Shown: positions 1 to 8,021 of the stretch, piece after piece
Numbering within the stretch: the first letter of the stretch is position 1
Layout of the letters: each line of letters starts with the position of its first letter
Assembly: GCA_965200095.1 (NCBI GenBank)
Contig: OZ241350.1
Location: 2,232,001 to 2,296,000 of the forward strand
Reading direction: 5' to 3'
Origin: JANQOH01 sp965200095
GTDB taxonomy: Bacteria; Pseudomonadota; Alphaproteobacteria; UBA7887
Length of the DNA stretch: 64,000 nt
The notes under the pieces: model-generated
The model's input: only the letters and a program-made list of their open reading frames with translations
The model's database searches: none
What the model was told of the DNA's origin: nothing
Program-made: the position numbers and the translations under genes

Positions 1-391
1 CGTGATGAGTTCCCGAAACCCAGAGCGTGCCGTTCGGTTTCAGAAGACGCCGGCATCGCGAAAGCCAGGCGCGGTTGAATTCGTGGTTCAATTCGGGGCC
101 GCGGGATCGATCCCACGCGCCCTTGTCGACCTTGACCATCTTTCCGGCATGGCACGTGATCCCGCCATTGGACAGGAAATAGGGCGGATCGGCGAATATC
201 GTGTCGAAACGCCCTTCCGGGCATTCCTCGGCAATCTCGTCCATGAATGCGAGGCTGTTGCCGCGATACAGTCGAATTCCCGCCCCGGCGTCGGAGAAAA
301 CACATTCGCTCTCGCCGGGAACCGGCGCACCGATAGATGCGACATCCGACGGGTGCGTGATATGACCGTCGCCGTAAGAAACATGATCCAT
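1..391 (-). CDS. Site-specific adenine DNA methyltransferase, N-terminal part (cut by window edge)
   Basis: About 130 residues of a beta-class (motif IV first) N6-adenine DNA methyltransferase are visible; the gene runs off the left edge. Reading inward from the ATG at 391, the segment DTIFADPPYFLSNGG carries the catalytic DPPY motif at residues 68-71, followed by the CRRLLKPNGTLWVSGTHH strand that follows it in this class. The wording DPPYFLSNGGITC resembles solitary or DpnM/MboII-type methyltransferases more than the alphaproteobacterial CcrM pattern. The SAM-binding motif I should lie beyond the edge in this class. Whether a restriction partner exists cannot be seen; no nuclease gene lies on the visible side. 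Confidence 0.8.
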   Translation of the reverse strand, partial: MDHVSYGDGHITHPSDVASIGAPVPGESECVFSDAGAGIRLYRGNSLAFMDEIAEECPEGRFDTIFADPPYFLSNGGITCHAGKMVKVDKGAWDRSRGPELNHEFNRAWLSRCRRLLKPNGTLWVSGTHH

Positions 392-546
392 GGATCGCCT
401 CCGGGAAACGGAAACCGCCAAACCGGGATCGGGCTGTAGCATACCCTGATCGTCGCGAGTCAACATCCGCTCCGGCCTTATGTGCAAGTGCGACTGCGAT
501 GCCCTCCGAGATGGTCCGAGCCCCTGTGCAATGGCCGACCAGGAGA

Positions 547-627
547 CCGCGCCGGACTTGCGCGCGCAGCGGGGGTCTCTTCCAGGCCCGCGCGCTCCGC
601 GACCTGCCCGCGCCGGACTTGCGCGCG
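547..627. repeat. Pair of 20-bp direct repeats upstream of the enolase-superfamily gene
   Basis: The same 20 bases, beginning ccgcgccgga and ending ttgcgcgcg, occur at 547-566 and 608-627, 61 bp apart. They lie in the 284-bp gap between the divergent methyltransferase and enolase-superfamily genes. Nothing else is evident in the gap except an AGGAG-type ribosome site just before 676. Confidence 0.5.
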
Positions 628-675
628 GGGCGGCAGGCTGTCACAACCCCGGCGCCGAAGACCGGAGGAGGCGAC

Positions 676-1773
676 ATGAGCCGAGCCGAACCCCTGACCC
701 TCAAGCGCGTGCGCGTTCGCCCCGTGCTCGTTCCGCTCGCCCGCCCGGTGGTCGCGAAGGTCGGCCAGTTCGAACACTGGCCGCTTATCCTGATCGACGC
801 GGAAACCGCGCAGGGCGTCGTCGGGCGCAGCTATCTCGAACCCTATATCGCCAAATCCGCACGCTACCTCGTTCCGGCGATCGAAGACCTCGCCGAGGCG
901 CTGGCGGGCAAGCCGGTCGCGCCGCTCGACGCCTACGGCGCCGGCCGCCGGACGCTCAACCTCATCGGCTACGAAGGCGCGGCCATGATCGCCGTCGCCG
1001 GCCTCGACATGGCGTTGTGGGACGCGCGCGCGCGCGCCGCCGGCCTGCCGCTCGCCGTGCTGCTCGGCGGCGCGCCCGGCCCGGTGCCGGCATACAACTC
1101 CAACGGCCTGTGGCTGACCCCGCTCGAAGGTCATGAGCGCGAAGCGGAAGCGCTGGCGGCGGAAGGCGGTTTCGACGCGGTGAAACTCCGGCTCGGGCGC
1201 GACGCGCTGGCCGACGACCTCGAAGCCATCGCCGCAGTGCGCCGCGCCCTCGGCGAAGACGCGAAGATCATGACCGATTTCAACCAGGGACGCACGCTCG
1301 GCGGCGCGCTCGACCGCTGCCACGCGCTTGACGACCGGGGGCTGGTCTGGTTCGAGGAGCCGATCGCCTATAACGACATCGCCGGTCATGCGCGGCTTGC
1401 GGCCGACCTGAAAACCCCCGTGCAGCTGGGCGAGAATTTCTACGGACCGCGGGCGCTGCACGAAGCGCTGATGGCGAACGCCGGCGATTACGTCATGCCC
1501 GACCTGATGAGAATCGGCGGGGTGACGGGGTGGCTGCGCGCGGCCGCCATTGCCGGGGGCTTCGGCATCCAGCTGTCCAGCCATCTCTACCCGGAGTTCT
1601 CCGCGCATCTGCTCCGGGTGTCGGAAACCGCGCACTGGCTGGAGTGGCAGGACTGGGCGAACCCGGTCCTCCGCGACCCGTGGCCCGTCCGCGACGGCGC
1701 GCTGCATGTCGGCGACGCGCCGGGGGTTGGCCTGGAATGGGACGAGGCGGCGGTCGCCCGCTACGCGATGTGA
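676..1773 (+). CDS. Mandelate racemase/muconate lactonizing enzyme family protein (enolase superfamily)
   Basis: This 365-aa protein has the full layout of the mandelate racemase subgroup: a capping domain, then a barrel with metal ligands in DFNQG (D201), WFEEP (E227) and LGEN (E253), D276, H303 in SSHLYPE and E323 in LEWQDW. Such enzymes abstract the proton alpha to a carboxylate with Mg2+ and act on acid sugars or related hydroxy acids. The second-strand base motif, KxK in mandelate racemase, reads K170-L-R172 here, so the S-face base is substituted and the substrate cannot be assigned. The ATG at 676 was chosen because GGAGGAG precedes it; an open frame extends upstream to 499 without a better start. 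The neighbour is an aminotransferase on the same strand. Confidence 0.8.
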   Translation: MSRAEPLTLKRVRVRPVLVPLARPVVAKVGQFEHWPLILIDAETAQGVVGRSYLEPYIAKSARYLVPAIEDLAEALAGKPVAPLDAYGAGRRTLNLIGYEGAAMIAVAGLDMALWDARARAAGLPLAVLLGGAPGPVPAYNSNGLWLTPLEGHEREAEALAAEGGFDAVKLRLGRDALADDLEAIAAVRRALGEDAKIMTDFNQGRTLGGALDRCHALDDRGLVWFEEPIAYNDIAGHARLAADLKTPVQLGENFYGPRALHEALMANAGDYVMPDLMRIGGVTGWLRAAAIAGGFGIQLSSHLYPEFSAHLLRVSETAHWLEWQDWANPVLRDPWPVRDGALHVGDAPGVGLEWDEAAVARYAM

Positions 1774-1919
1774 TGTGACGTAAAGCGCCGCTCCGCCGCC
1801 CCGCCTTCCCGAAGCGAATCGTCGGGCGCGCCGCGGGAACCGCCGGCGGCGTCCGGAGACGTCGCCGGAGCGCGGCGCGAGTGATATGCTTTCCCGCAAC
1901 CCCAGTATGGAGACAGGTC

Positions 1920-3269
1920 ATGGACGCGACCGCGCAAGATTTCGCGGAGGCTTCGGGCGCGAGTCCGAACGACCTTGACGCGCTGTGGATGCCGTTCACG
2001 GCGAACCGGCAGTTCAAGGCGTCGCCGCGGCTTTTCGTCTCGGCGCAAGGCATGCACTACCGCACCGCCGACGGGCGGCGGGTCCTCGACGCCACCTCGG
2101 GGCTGTGGTGCGTCAATGCCGGTCACGGGCGGCGTGAGATCGTCGAAGCGATCCAGCGCCAGGCCGAGCGCATGGACTACGCGCCGGCGTTCCAGATGGG
2201 GCATCCGCTCCAGTTCGAACTGGCGTCGCGGGTGGCGGCGCTTTTGCCGGGCGACCTCGACCATGTGTTCTTCACCAATTCCGGTTCCGAATCGGTGGAT
2301 ACGGCGCTCAAGATCGCTCTCGCTTACCACCGCGCCGCGGGGGCGCCCGAACGCACCATGCTCATCGGCCGCGCCCGCGGCTATCACGGGGTCGGCTTCG
2401 GCGGCCTGTCGGTCGGCGGCATCGCCAACAACCGGCGCCAATTCCGCAACCTCCTGGGCGATGTGGCGCACCTGCCGCACACCCACGCGCCGGAGCGCAA
2501 CGCCTTCAGCCGCGGCGAGCCGGCCTGGGGCGCGCAGCGCGCCGATGCGCTCGAGGACCTCGTCGCCGCATACGGCGCCGATACCATCGCCGCGGTCATC
2601 GTCGAACCGATGGCGGGGTCGACCGGCGTTCTCATCCCGCCGGAGGGGTATCTCCGCCGCTTGCGCGAGATCTGCGACCGGCACGGGATCCTGCTCATCT
2701 TCGACGAGGTGATCACCGGCTTCGGACGCCTCGCCGCCCCCTTTGCCTGCGACCGTTTCGACATCGTCCCCGACATCGTGACCATGGCCAAGGGGATCAC
2801 CAACGCCGCCGTGCCGATGGGCGCCGTCGCCGTGCGCGCCGGAATTTACGACGCCGTGGTGGACGGCCCCGAAGGCGCGATCGAGCTCTTCCACGGCTAC
2901 ACCTATTCCGGCCATCCGCTCGCCTGCGCGGCCGGCCTGGCGACGCTTGGGGTGTATCGCGACGACGCGCTCTTCGACCGCGCCGCCGAAATCGCGCCTC
3001 ATTTCGAGGACGCCGTGCACAGCCTGCGCGGTCGGCCGCACGTGATCGACATCCGCAATCTCGGCCTGGTGGCGGGGATCGAGCTCGAACCCATCGCCGG
3101 CCGCCCGACGGCGCGCGCTTACGACGCCTTCATGCGCTGCTACGAAAAGGGCGTGCTGGTGCGCACGACGGGCGACATCCTGGCGCTGTCGCCGCCGCTC
3201 ATCGTCGAACGGGGTCAGATAGACGAAATCTGCGACGCCATCGCCGAAACGCTGGACGAGGTCGCATGA
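1920..3269 (+). CDS. Class III aminotransferase, omega-amino acid (beta-alanine):pyruvate type
   Basis: A 449-aa PLP enzyme of fold type I. The PLP lysine is K291 in TMAKGITNAAVPMGAV, with D262-E263 in FDEVITGFGR holding the cofactor ring nitrogen and SGSES (121-125) binding phosphate. The N-terminal LWMPFTANRQFK and the YDAFMRCYEKGVLVRTTGD stretch near the C-terminus are characteristic of beta-alanine/omega-amino acid:pyruvate transaminases. The exact amino donor is inferred from the family. The ATG at 1920 is preceded by GGAGA; the frame extends upstream to 1881 without a better ribosome site. It may form a unit with the preceding enolase-superfamily gene. The convergent thioredoxin gene ends 11 bp beyond the stop. 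Confidence 0.85.
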   Translation: MDATAQDFAEASGASPNDLDALWMPFTANRQFKASPRLFVSAQGMHYRTADGRRVLDATSGLWCVNAGHGRREIVEAIQRQAERMDYAPAFQMGHPLQFELASRVAALLPGDLDHVFFTNSGSESVDTALKIALAYHRAAGAPERTMLIGRARGYHGVGFGGLSVGGIANNRRQFRNLLGDVAHLPHTHAPERNAFSRGEPAWGAQRADALEDLVAAYGADTIAAVIVEPMAGSTGVLIPPEGYLRRLREICDRHGILLIFDEVITGFGRLAAPFACDRFDIVPDIVTMAKGITNAAVPMGAVAVRAGIYDAVVDGPEGAIELFHGYTYSGHPLACAAGLATLGVYRDDALFDRAAEIAPHFEDAVHSLRGRPHVIDIRNLGLVAGIELEPIAGRPTARAYDAFMRCYEKGVLVRTTGDILALSPPLIVERGQIDEICDAIAETLDEVA

Positions 3270-3279
3270 CCCCTCGCGG

Positions 3280-3603
3280 TCAGGCGATGTTGGTCTCGAC
3301 CCAGCTCGCGAGGTCGCTCTTCGGCGCCGCGCCGACCTTCGTCGCCGCGACCTCGCCGTCCTTGAAGAGCAACAGGGTGGGGATGCCGCGCACGCGGTAG
3401 CGGGTCGGCGTTTCCGGGTTCTCATCGATGTTCAGCTTGGCGACGGTGACGCGGTCGCCGAATTCCGTCGCGAGTTCCTCGAGCGCCGGGGCGATGGCCT
3501 TGCACGGGCCGCACCACTCGGCCCAGAAGTCGACGAGCACCGGATTGCCGGATTCGATGACATCGCGCTGGAAACTCGAGTCGGAAATTACGGTGGTCGC
3601 CAT
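3280..3603 (-). CDS. trxA: Thioredoxin
   Basis: This 107-aa protein is a standard cytoplasmic thioredoxin. It has the redox motif W30-C31-G32-P33-C34, the buried D/F segment VLVDFWAEW before it, and the cis-proline loop GIPTLLLF. It reduces protein disulfides using thioredoxin reductase and NADPH. Length and all key residues are normal. A GGGAGAATGGAG stretch precedes the ATG. The upstream region is interrupted about 90 bp away by an IS481-like element, which could alter expression. Confidence 0.97.
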   Translation of the reverse strand: MATTVISDSSFQRDVIESGNPVLVDFWAEWCGPCKAIAPALEELATEFGDRVTVAKLNIDENPETPTRYRVRGIPTLLLFKDGEVAATKVGAAPKSDLASWVETNIA

Positions 3604-3702
3604 CGCTCCATTCTCCCTGCGGTCGAGACCGGCGCGCGTCCCCCCCCGGCGCCGAATCGAGCGTAGAAACCGCGCCCGCTGCGGTCAAGCGGCTGTACTG
3701 GT

Positions 3703-4746
3703 TCACGACATATGAGACGTGGGGCGGTCGGTGGGGGTCTCGTTTGCTGTGAGGGATTGAAGGTATTGAGCGGGGGTGCGGTTGTCGAGGGCCTGGTGGG
3801 GTCGGAAGTTGTTGAACTCGTCGGCGAAGGCGTCGATCCAGCGGTTGATTCGGTTGAGGTCGTTGTCGGGGAGGTCCCATGTTGCGTAGAACTCATATCG
3901 CCATGCGCCGTTGTTGCGTTCGACGGAGCCGTTGAGTTTGGGGGATCGGGGCGGGAGTTCGAAGAGGTCGATTCCCCTGCTTTGGCATTCGCGTTCGAAG
4001 TCGGCTTTGAATTCGGCGCCGCCATCGACCTGGATGGCTCGGATGGGGAAGGGCATGTCTTCCTGGAGTTTGTCGAGGAAGCGTTTGGCGTTGTGAGCGG
4101 TTGCGCGCCTCCAGGCTTGCGCGCATGTCCAGCGGGTGACGGGGTCGTATGCGGTGAACTGCTTGATGGTCGGTCGCCCTGCGGTCCGGGTTATGGAGAG
4201 GGTGTCGAGCTGGACGATTTCTCCGGGTTGGGAGGGTTTGCGTCCTTTGGGCAGGCGCGTGGCCCAGGGGCGTTTTCGTCGTGCGGCGCGGGGGGCGTTT
4301 CGGCGGAGGTCGGGGACGGGGAAGACGTCCCCTTTTTCGACGAGGGTTTTGAGGATGCGGCCGATGGTGCTTTCGCTGGCGTCGAAGCCCTGGCGTTGGA
4401 TGAGGACGGCGATTTTGGCCTTTCCCCACATGGGATAGTCGTTGCGGGCCTCGCGCACGGCCGCGACCAGCGCCGGCGCCCATTGCGCCCGGCGCACGCG
4501 GCGGGGGCGGCGCGAGAGCGGTTCGAGGCGCCCGCTTTGGGCGCGTTTTTGCCAGCGGTAGAGGGTCGACAGGGGCACGCCGACCGCAGCCGCCGCCGAG
4601 CGGGCGTTCAGGCCGTCTTCGCGGGCCTGCTTCCAGCGTTCGATGGCGTCGCGTCTGTGCGCCCCTTCGCTACGCTCAGCGGCGCACAGACGCGACGCCA
4701 GGCGTGCTCCTTGTGTAATCTGTCTCGGCAGGCCGATAACCTGCAT
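3703..4746 (-). CDS. IS481-type DDE transposase
   Basis: The protein is 347 aa from the ATG at 4746; an upstream TTG at 4809 would give 368 aa. It has an N-terminal helix-turn-helix (SAAAAVGVPLSTLYRWQKRA) and a second winged-helix region, then an integrase-like core with D in QLDTLSIT, D in QVDGGAEFKADF and E in SPKLNGSVERNN. This DDE triad and the length fit the IS481 family. The stop codon lies inside the terminal repeat at 3703. A perfect 19-bp inverted repeat (4645-4663 and 4681-4699) lies within codons 16-34. Confidence 0.9.
   Translation of the reverse strand: MQVIGLPRQITQGARLASRLCAAERSEGAHRRDAIERWKQAREDGLNARSAAAAVGVPLSTLYRWQKRAQSGRLEPLSRRPRRVRRAQWAPALVAAVREARNDYPMWGKAKIAVLIQRQGFDASESTIGRILKTLVEKGDVFPVPDLRRNAPRAARRKRPWATRLPKGRKPSQPGEIVQLDTLSITRTAGRPTIKQFTAYDPVTRWTCAQAWRRATAHNAKRFLDKLQEDMPFPIRAIQVDGGAEFKADFERECQSRGIDLFELPPRSPKLNGSVERNNGAWRYEFYATWDLPDNDLNRINRWIDAFADEFNNFRPHQALDNRTPAQYLQSLTANETPTDRPTSHMS
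4645..4699. repeat. Perfect 19-bp inverted repeat inside the transposase gene
   Basis: The arms at 4645-4663 and 4681-4699 are exact reverse complements around a 17-nt loop. In the transposase mRNA this would be a very stable hairpin about 50 nt after the start codon, where it could slow translation. It lies within coding sequence and does not interrupt the frame. Confidence 0.75.
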
Positions 4747-4930
4747 GGGGGCCTCCGTCGGCTGTTTCGTCACACCAAACAGCTTCGGAGACCCCCACCC
4801 CGCCTGCAAGCCCCCCCCCTCACATGTGTCTGAACCAGATCAGCGGCGCCGGAGACAGGCATCGCCGATGCCGGTCGGCGGAGGAGAACGGCGCGCGGAC
4901 AGACGCGGCCGTTTCGACTACGGTAACGCC

Positions 4931-5665
4931 ATGTCCGAACCCGCCCTCCGCGTCATCGATCTGACCAAGCGATACCGGTCGGCGCTGGCGGTCGACGCGG
5001 TGAGCTTCGCCGTCGAAAGCGGCGAGTCCGTGGCGCTGCTCGGCGGCAACGGCGCCGGGAAGACGACCGTCCTCGGAATGCTTCTCGGCCTCGTGGCGCC
5101 GACCTCGGGGCGCATCGCGGCGCTCGGCTGCGACATGCGGCGACGGCCGCGCGGCGCGCTCGCGCGCATGAACTTCTCCTCGCCCTATGTCGACATGCCG
5201 CACCGCCTGACGGTGCGCGAGAACTTCTCCGTGTTCGCGCGCCTCTACGCGCTCGACAACGCGGGCGCGCGCACCGCTGCGCTGGCCCGGGAACTCGGCT
5301 TCGAGGACTTGCTCGACCGCCCGGTCGGCACGTTGTCGGCGGGGCAGAAGACCCGCGCGTCGCTCGCCAGGGCGCTGCTCAACCGGCCCGACCTTCTGCT
5401 TCTCGACGAACCGACCGCCTCTCTCGACCCCGACACCGCCGACATCGTGCGCACCGCGCTCGAGGCCTACCGCGAGCGCACGGGCGCCGCGATCCTGCTC
5501 GCTTCGCACAACATGGCGGAGGTCGAACGCCTGTGCGACAGGGCCATCGTCCTCAAGGCGGGGCGGACGGTCGCCTGCGGAGCGCCCGCCGCCCTGATCG
5601 CCCGCTACGGGCGCCGCGACCTGGAAGAAGTCTTTCTCGACATCGCGCGCGGGCGCGCGGCGTGA
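4931..5665 (+). CDS. ABC transporter ATP-binding protein (ABC-2 exporter type)
   Basis: This 244-aa ATPase subunit has Walker A GGNGAGKTT (38-46), Q-loop region FSSPYVDMP, signature LSAGQ (135-139), Walker B LLLLDEPTASLD (155-166) and the switch histidine in LLASHNMAE. It energises export through the membrane protein encoded next, whose GTG start overlaps this stop. The ATG at 4931 was chosen because the family consensus starts there; the open frame upstream runs into the IS element. Substrate unknown. Confidence 0.9.
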   Translation: MSEPALRVIDLTKRYRSALAVDAVSFAVESGESVALLGGNGAGKTTVLGMLLGLVAPTSGRIAALGCDMRRRPRGALARMNFSSPYVDMPHRLTVRENFSVFARLYALDNAGARTAALARELGFEDLLDRPVGTLSAGQKTRASLARALLNRPDLLLLDEPTASLDPDTADIVRTALEAYRERTGAAILLASHNMAEVERLCDRAIVLKAGRTVACGAPAALIARYGRRDLEEVFLDIARGRAA

Positions 5666-6459
5666 CCGGCGCGGCGCGGCGCGTCGGCGCGATAGCGCTC
5701 CGCCACTACTACCTCGTGCGCGGTTCCTGGCCGCGTATCCTCGACCTGATCTACTGGCCCGCGCTGCAAATGCTGCTGTGGGGCTTCATCACCCTGTTCT
5801 TCGTGGAGAACTCGAGCTGGGTGGCGCGGACGGCCGGGGTTCTGCTGTCGGCGGCGCTTCTGTGGGACGTTCTGTTCCGCAGCCAGATATCGCTGTTCAC
5901 AGGTTTTCTCGAAGAACCCTGGTCGCGCAATCTCGCCAACCTTCTGATCACGCCGCTGCGCCCGGCGGAATTCATGCTGGCGCTGGCGGCGACGAGTCTG
6001 GCGCGGACGCTGATCGGCGTCGGCGGCGCGGCGGTGCTGGCCCGGTTGCTGTTCGACTTCTCGCTGCTTGCGCTCGGCGCGCCGCTGGCCGCCTTTTTCG
6101 CGAATCTGGCGGTTCTCGGCTGGGCCATCGGCCTGCTGGTGAGCGGGCTGGTGCTGCGTTTCGGACTCGGCGCGCAGGGTCTCGGATGGGCGCTGGTGTT
6201 CCTGATCCAGCCGGTGAGCGGGGTGTTCTACCCGGTGGCCGTGCTGCCCGAATGGCTGCGCCCGGTGGCGTGGGCGCTCCCGTCGTCGCATCTGTTCGAG
6301 GGCATGAGAGCGGTGCTGGTCGACGGGACGTTCCGCGCCGATCTGCTGGCGAACGCCGTCGCGCTCAACGCCGTCTGGCTGACCGCGGGCGTGTGCGGCT
6401 TCCTTTTCCTGTTGCGCCGCGCGCGCGAGCTCGGGCTTATCCTGCAATCCGGCGAGTGA
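5662..6459 (+). CDS. ABC-2 type exporter permease
   Basis: A 265-aa integral membrane protein that starts at a GTG overlapping the ATPase stop (GTGA), indicating translational coupling. About six hydrophobic segments are visible. They include the stretch around LARTLIGVGGAAVLARLLF and the region FLIQPVSGVFYPVAVLPEWLRPVAWALPSSHLFEGMR, the hallmark of ABC-2 permeases (NodJ/DrrB type). It pairs with the upstream ATPase. The transported compound is not deducible. Confidence 0.88.
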   Translation: MTGAARRVGAIALRHYYLVRGSWPRILDLIYWPALQMLLWGFITLFFVENSSWVARTAGVLLSAALLWDVLFRSQISLFTGFLEEPWSRNLANLLITPLRPAEFMLALAATSLARTLIGVGGAAVLARLLFDFSLLALGAPLAAFFANLAVLGWAIGLLVSGLVLRFGLGAQGLGWALVFLIQPVSGVFYPVAVLPEWLRPVAWALPSSHLFEGMRAVLVDGTFRADLLANAVALNAVWLTAGVCGFLFLLRRARELGLILQSGE

Positions 6460-6469
6460 GGAGGCGTCC

Positions 6470-7108
6470 ATGGACCGGGCGACGAGGACAACGCGGTGGT
6501 GGTGGGTGCGTCATGCGCCGGTGACGGCGAACCGGGGGCGCATGTACGGCGCCTCCGACCCGCCTTGCGACCTCGGCGACCGCGAGAGTTTCGCGGGCCT
6601 CGCGCGTTGTCTTCCCGCCGGAGCGGTATGGGTCACGAGCCACCTGCGGCGGGCGCGCGACACGGCGTCCGCCATCCGCGCCGCCGGTCTCGAGGGGGAG
6701 TCGCCCATCGTCGAAGCCGCGTTCGGCGAACAGAATTTCGGCCTCTGGCAGGGCACGCCGTATGACCGGGTGGACTCCATCCCCGGCAAGCCGGCGCACC
6801 GCTTCTGGTTCACCGCGCCGGACCACCGCCCGCCGGAGGGCGAATCGTTCCTCGAACTGACGGAGCGCGTGGTCTCCGCCATCGGGCGCCTGACGTCGGA
6901 ACATGCGGGGCGCGATGTGGTCTCGGTCGCGCATGGCGGGCCCATTCGCGCGGCCGTCGCCCATGCGCTGGGGCTCGGCGCGGAAGGCGCGTTCGCCTTC
7001 GTCACCGACAACCTGTCGGTAACGCGGCTCGACCGCGTGGAAAGCCCCGAGCCCGGCGCCGACTGGAAGGCGCACTATGTGAATCGCGCTCCGCGCTGGG
7101 ATCCCTGA
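6470..7108 (+). CDS. Histidine phosphatase family protein (possible alpha-ribazole phosphatase)
   Basis: A 212-aa member of the phosphoglycerate-mutase-like branch. The catalytic histidine is in WWVRHAP (R14-H15), the second histidine is H155 in VVSVAHGGPI, and the SHLRRARDTA segment carries the phosphate-binding arginine. The substrate-side motif EQNFGLWQG recalls the E-x-x-F-G-x-W-E-G signature of CobC. Together with cobD nearby, this makes alpha-ribazole-5-phosphate phosphatase (cobalamin lower-ligand pathway) a reasonable inference, but the superfamily is broad. The ATG follows GAGGAGGCGTCC. Confidence 0.75.
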   Translation: MDRATRTTRWWWVRHAPVTANRGRMYGASDPPCDLGDRESFAGLARCLPAGAVWVTSHLRRARDTASAIRAAGLEGESPIVEAAFGEQNFGLWQGTPYDRVDSIPGKPAHRFWFTAPDHRPPEGESFLELTERVVSAIGRLTSEHAGRDVVSVAHGGPIRAAVAHALGLGAEGAFAFVTDNLSVTRLDRVESPEPGADWKAHYVNRAPRWDP

Positions 7109-7190
7109 CGCATCGCCCTATCTGCATTCGCGAGGCGGCCCGGCGCGTCCGGGGCGCGGAACAGGGCGAATTTCGAGGGAGACTTTCGGT

Positions 7191-8021
7191 ATGACGGGAC
7201 TCCGGTTCGCGCGCGCGGCGCGCCTTCTGACCGGCGCGGTCCTCGCCTGGCACGCGGGGCCGTGGCTTGCGGGAGCATCGCCGACCATGGCCGGCGAGGC
7301 GCAGAAATTGATCGACGATTCGGCCTCCATGCTGCGGGCGTTCGTCGCCGACGGGGCGGTGTGGTCGCGGTTCGGACCCTATTTCCACGACGCCCGCGCC
7401 GTGGTGCTGGCGCCCGATGTCATCGAGGCAGGTCTCCTCATCGGCGGCAGCGGCGGACAGTGCGTCATCGTCGCGCGCACGGGGGAGAGCCTCGACTGGT
7501 CGGCGCCGTCCTTCTGCACCCTCGGCGAGGCCAGCGTCGGCCTGCAATTCGGCTTCCAGAAGTCGGAAACGATGATGCTGGCGATGACCGATCGCGCGCT
7601 CGGGGAACTGTTGTCCGGCGCCACGCGGTTCGGCGGGGACGCCGGGCTGGCGGCGGGCCTGGTGGGCCGTAGCGTCAAGGGCGAAACGACCGGCCGTCTC
7701 GGCCTCGACTTCATTGCGGTGTCGCGCAACCAGGGCGTGTTCGGCGGCGTGGCGCTCGACGGCGGCTGGCTGTCGCCGGACGACGAATACAACCGGGTCT
7801 ATTACGGGCGCGAGGTCACGGCGCGCGAAATTCTCGTCGATGGCGGCGTGACGGCGCGTTCGGCGGAGGTCCTACGCTTCGCCCTCAAGCAGGCGGACGG
7901 CGCAAGCGACCGCTACGGCCATCGTCATGAGGGCGACGGCGAGGCCGTGCAGGTCGCGCGCCGCAGCGATGTCGTTGGGGCCGACCTGGGGCCGGCCGCC
8001 GCCGATCCACGGGCGCGGTAG
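7191..8021 (+). CDS. SYLF/Ysc84-like domain lipid-binding protein
   Basis: The protein is 276 aa, with an Ala-rich N-terminal segment that could be a signal peptide. A SYLF domain spans about residues 35-225: IDDSASMLRAFV, the glycine-rich VIEAGLLIGGSGGQCVIVAR, FQKSETMMLAMTDRAL and the C-terminal GVFGGVALDGGWLSPDDEYNRVYYG. SYLF domains bind phosphoinositide or other lipids; the bacterial role is poorly defined. The last 50 residues overlap the 3-prime end of the convergent cobD gene and look like read-through rather than domain. Confidence 0.8.
   Translation: MTGLRFARAARLLTGAVLAWHAGPWLAGASPTMAGEAQKLIDDSASMLRAFVADGAVWSRFGPYFHDARAVVLAPDVIEAGLLIGGSGGQCVIVARTGESLDWSAPSFCTLGEASVGLQFGFQKSETMMLAMTDRALGELLSGATRFGGDAGLAAGLVGRSVKGETTGRLGLDFIAVSRNQGVFGGVALDGGWLSPDDEYNRVYYGREVTAREILVDGGVTARSAEVLRFALKQADGASDRYGHRHEGDGEAVQVARRSDVVGADLGPAAADPRAR

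Larger units (their letters stand above)
3694..4842 (-). mobile_element. IS481-like insertion sequence with 5-bp target duplication
   Basis: The 1149-bp element has TG...CA ends. The left end reads TGTACTGGTTCA and the inverted right end TGATCTGGTTCA, with further similarity through ATATGAG/ATGTGAG. It is flanked by identical GCGGC pentamers at 3689-3693 and 4843-4847, read as a target-site duplication. It carries one transposase gene. The clean duplication and open frame indicate a recent, probably functional insertion between trxA and the ABC transporter genes. Confidence 0.88.

Noticed and set aside
3712..4833. A 373-codon frame opposite the transposase
   Set aside because: It is antisense to a clear DDE transposase, has no domain resemblance, and comes from the codon bias of the real gene.
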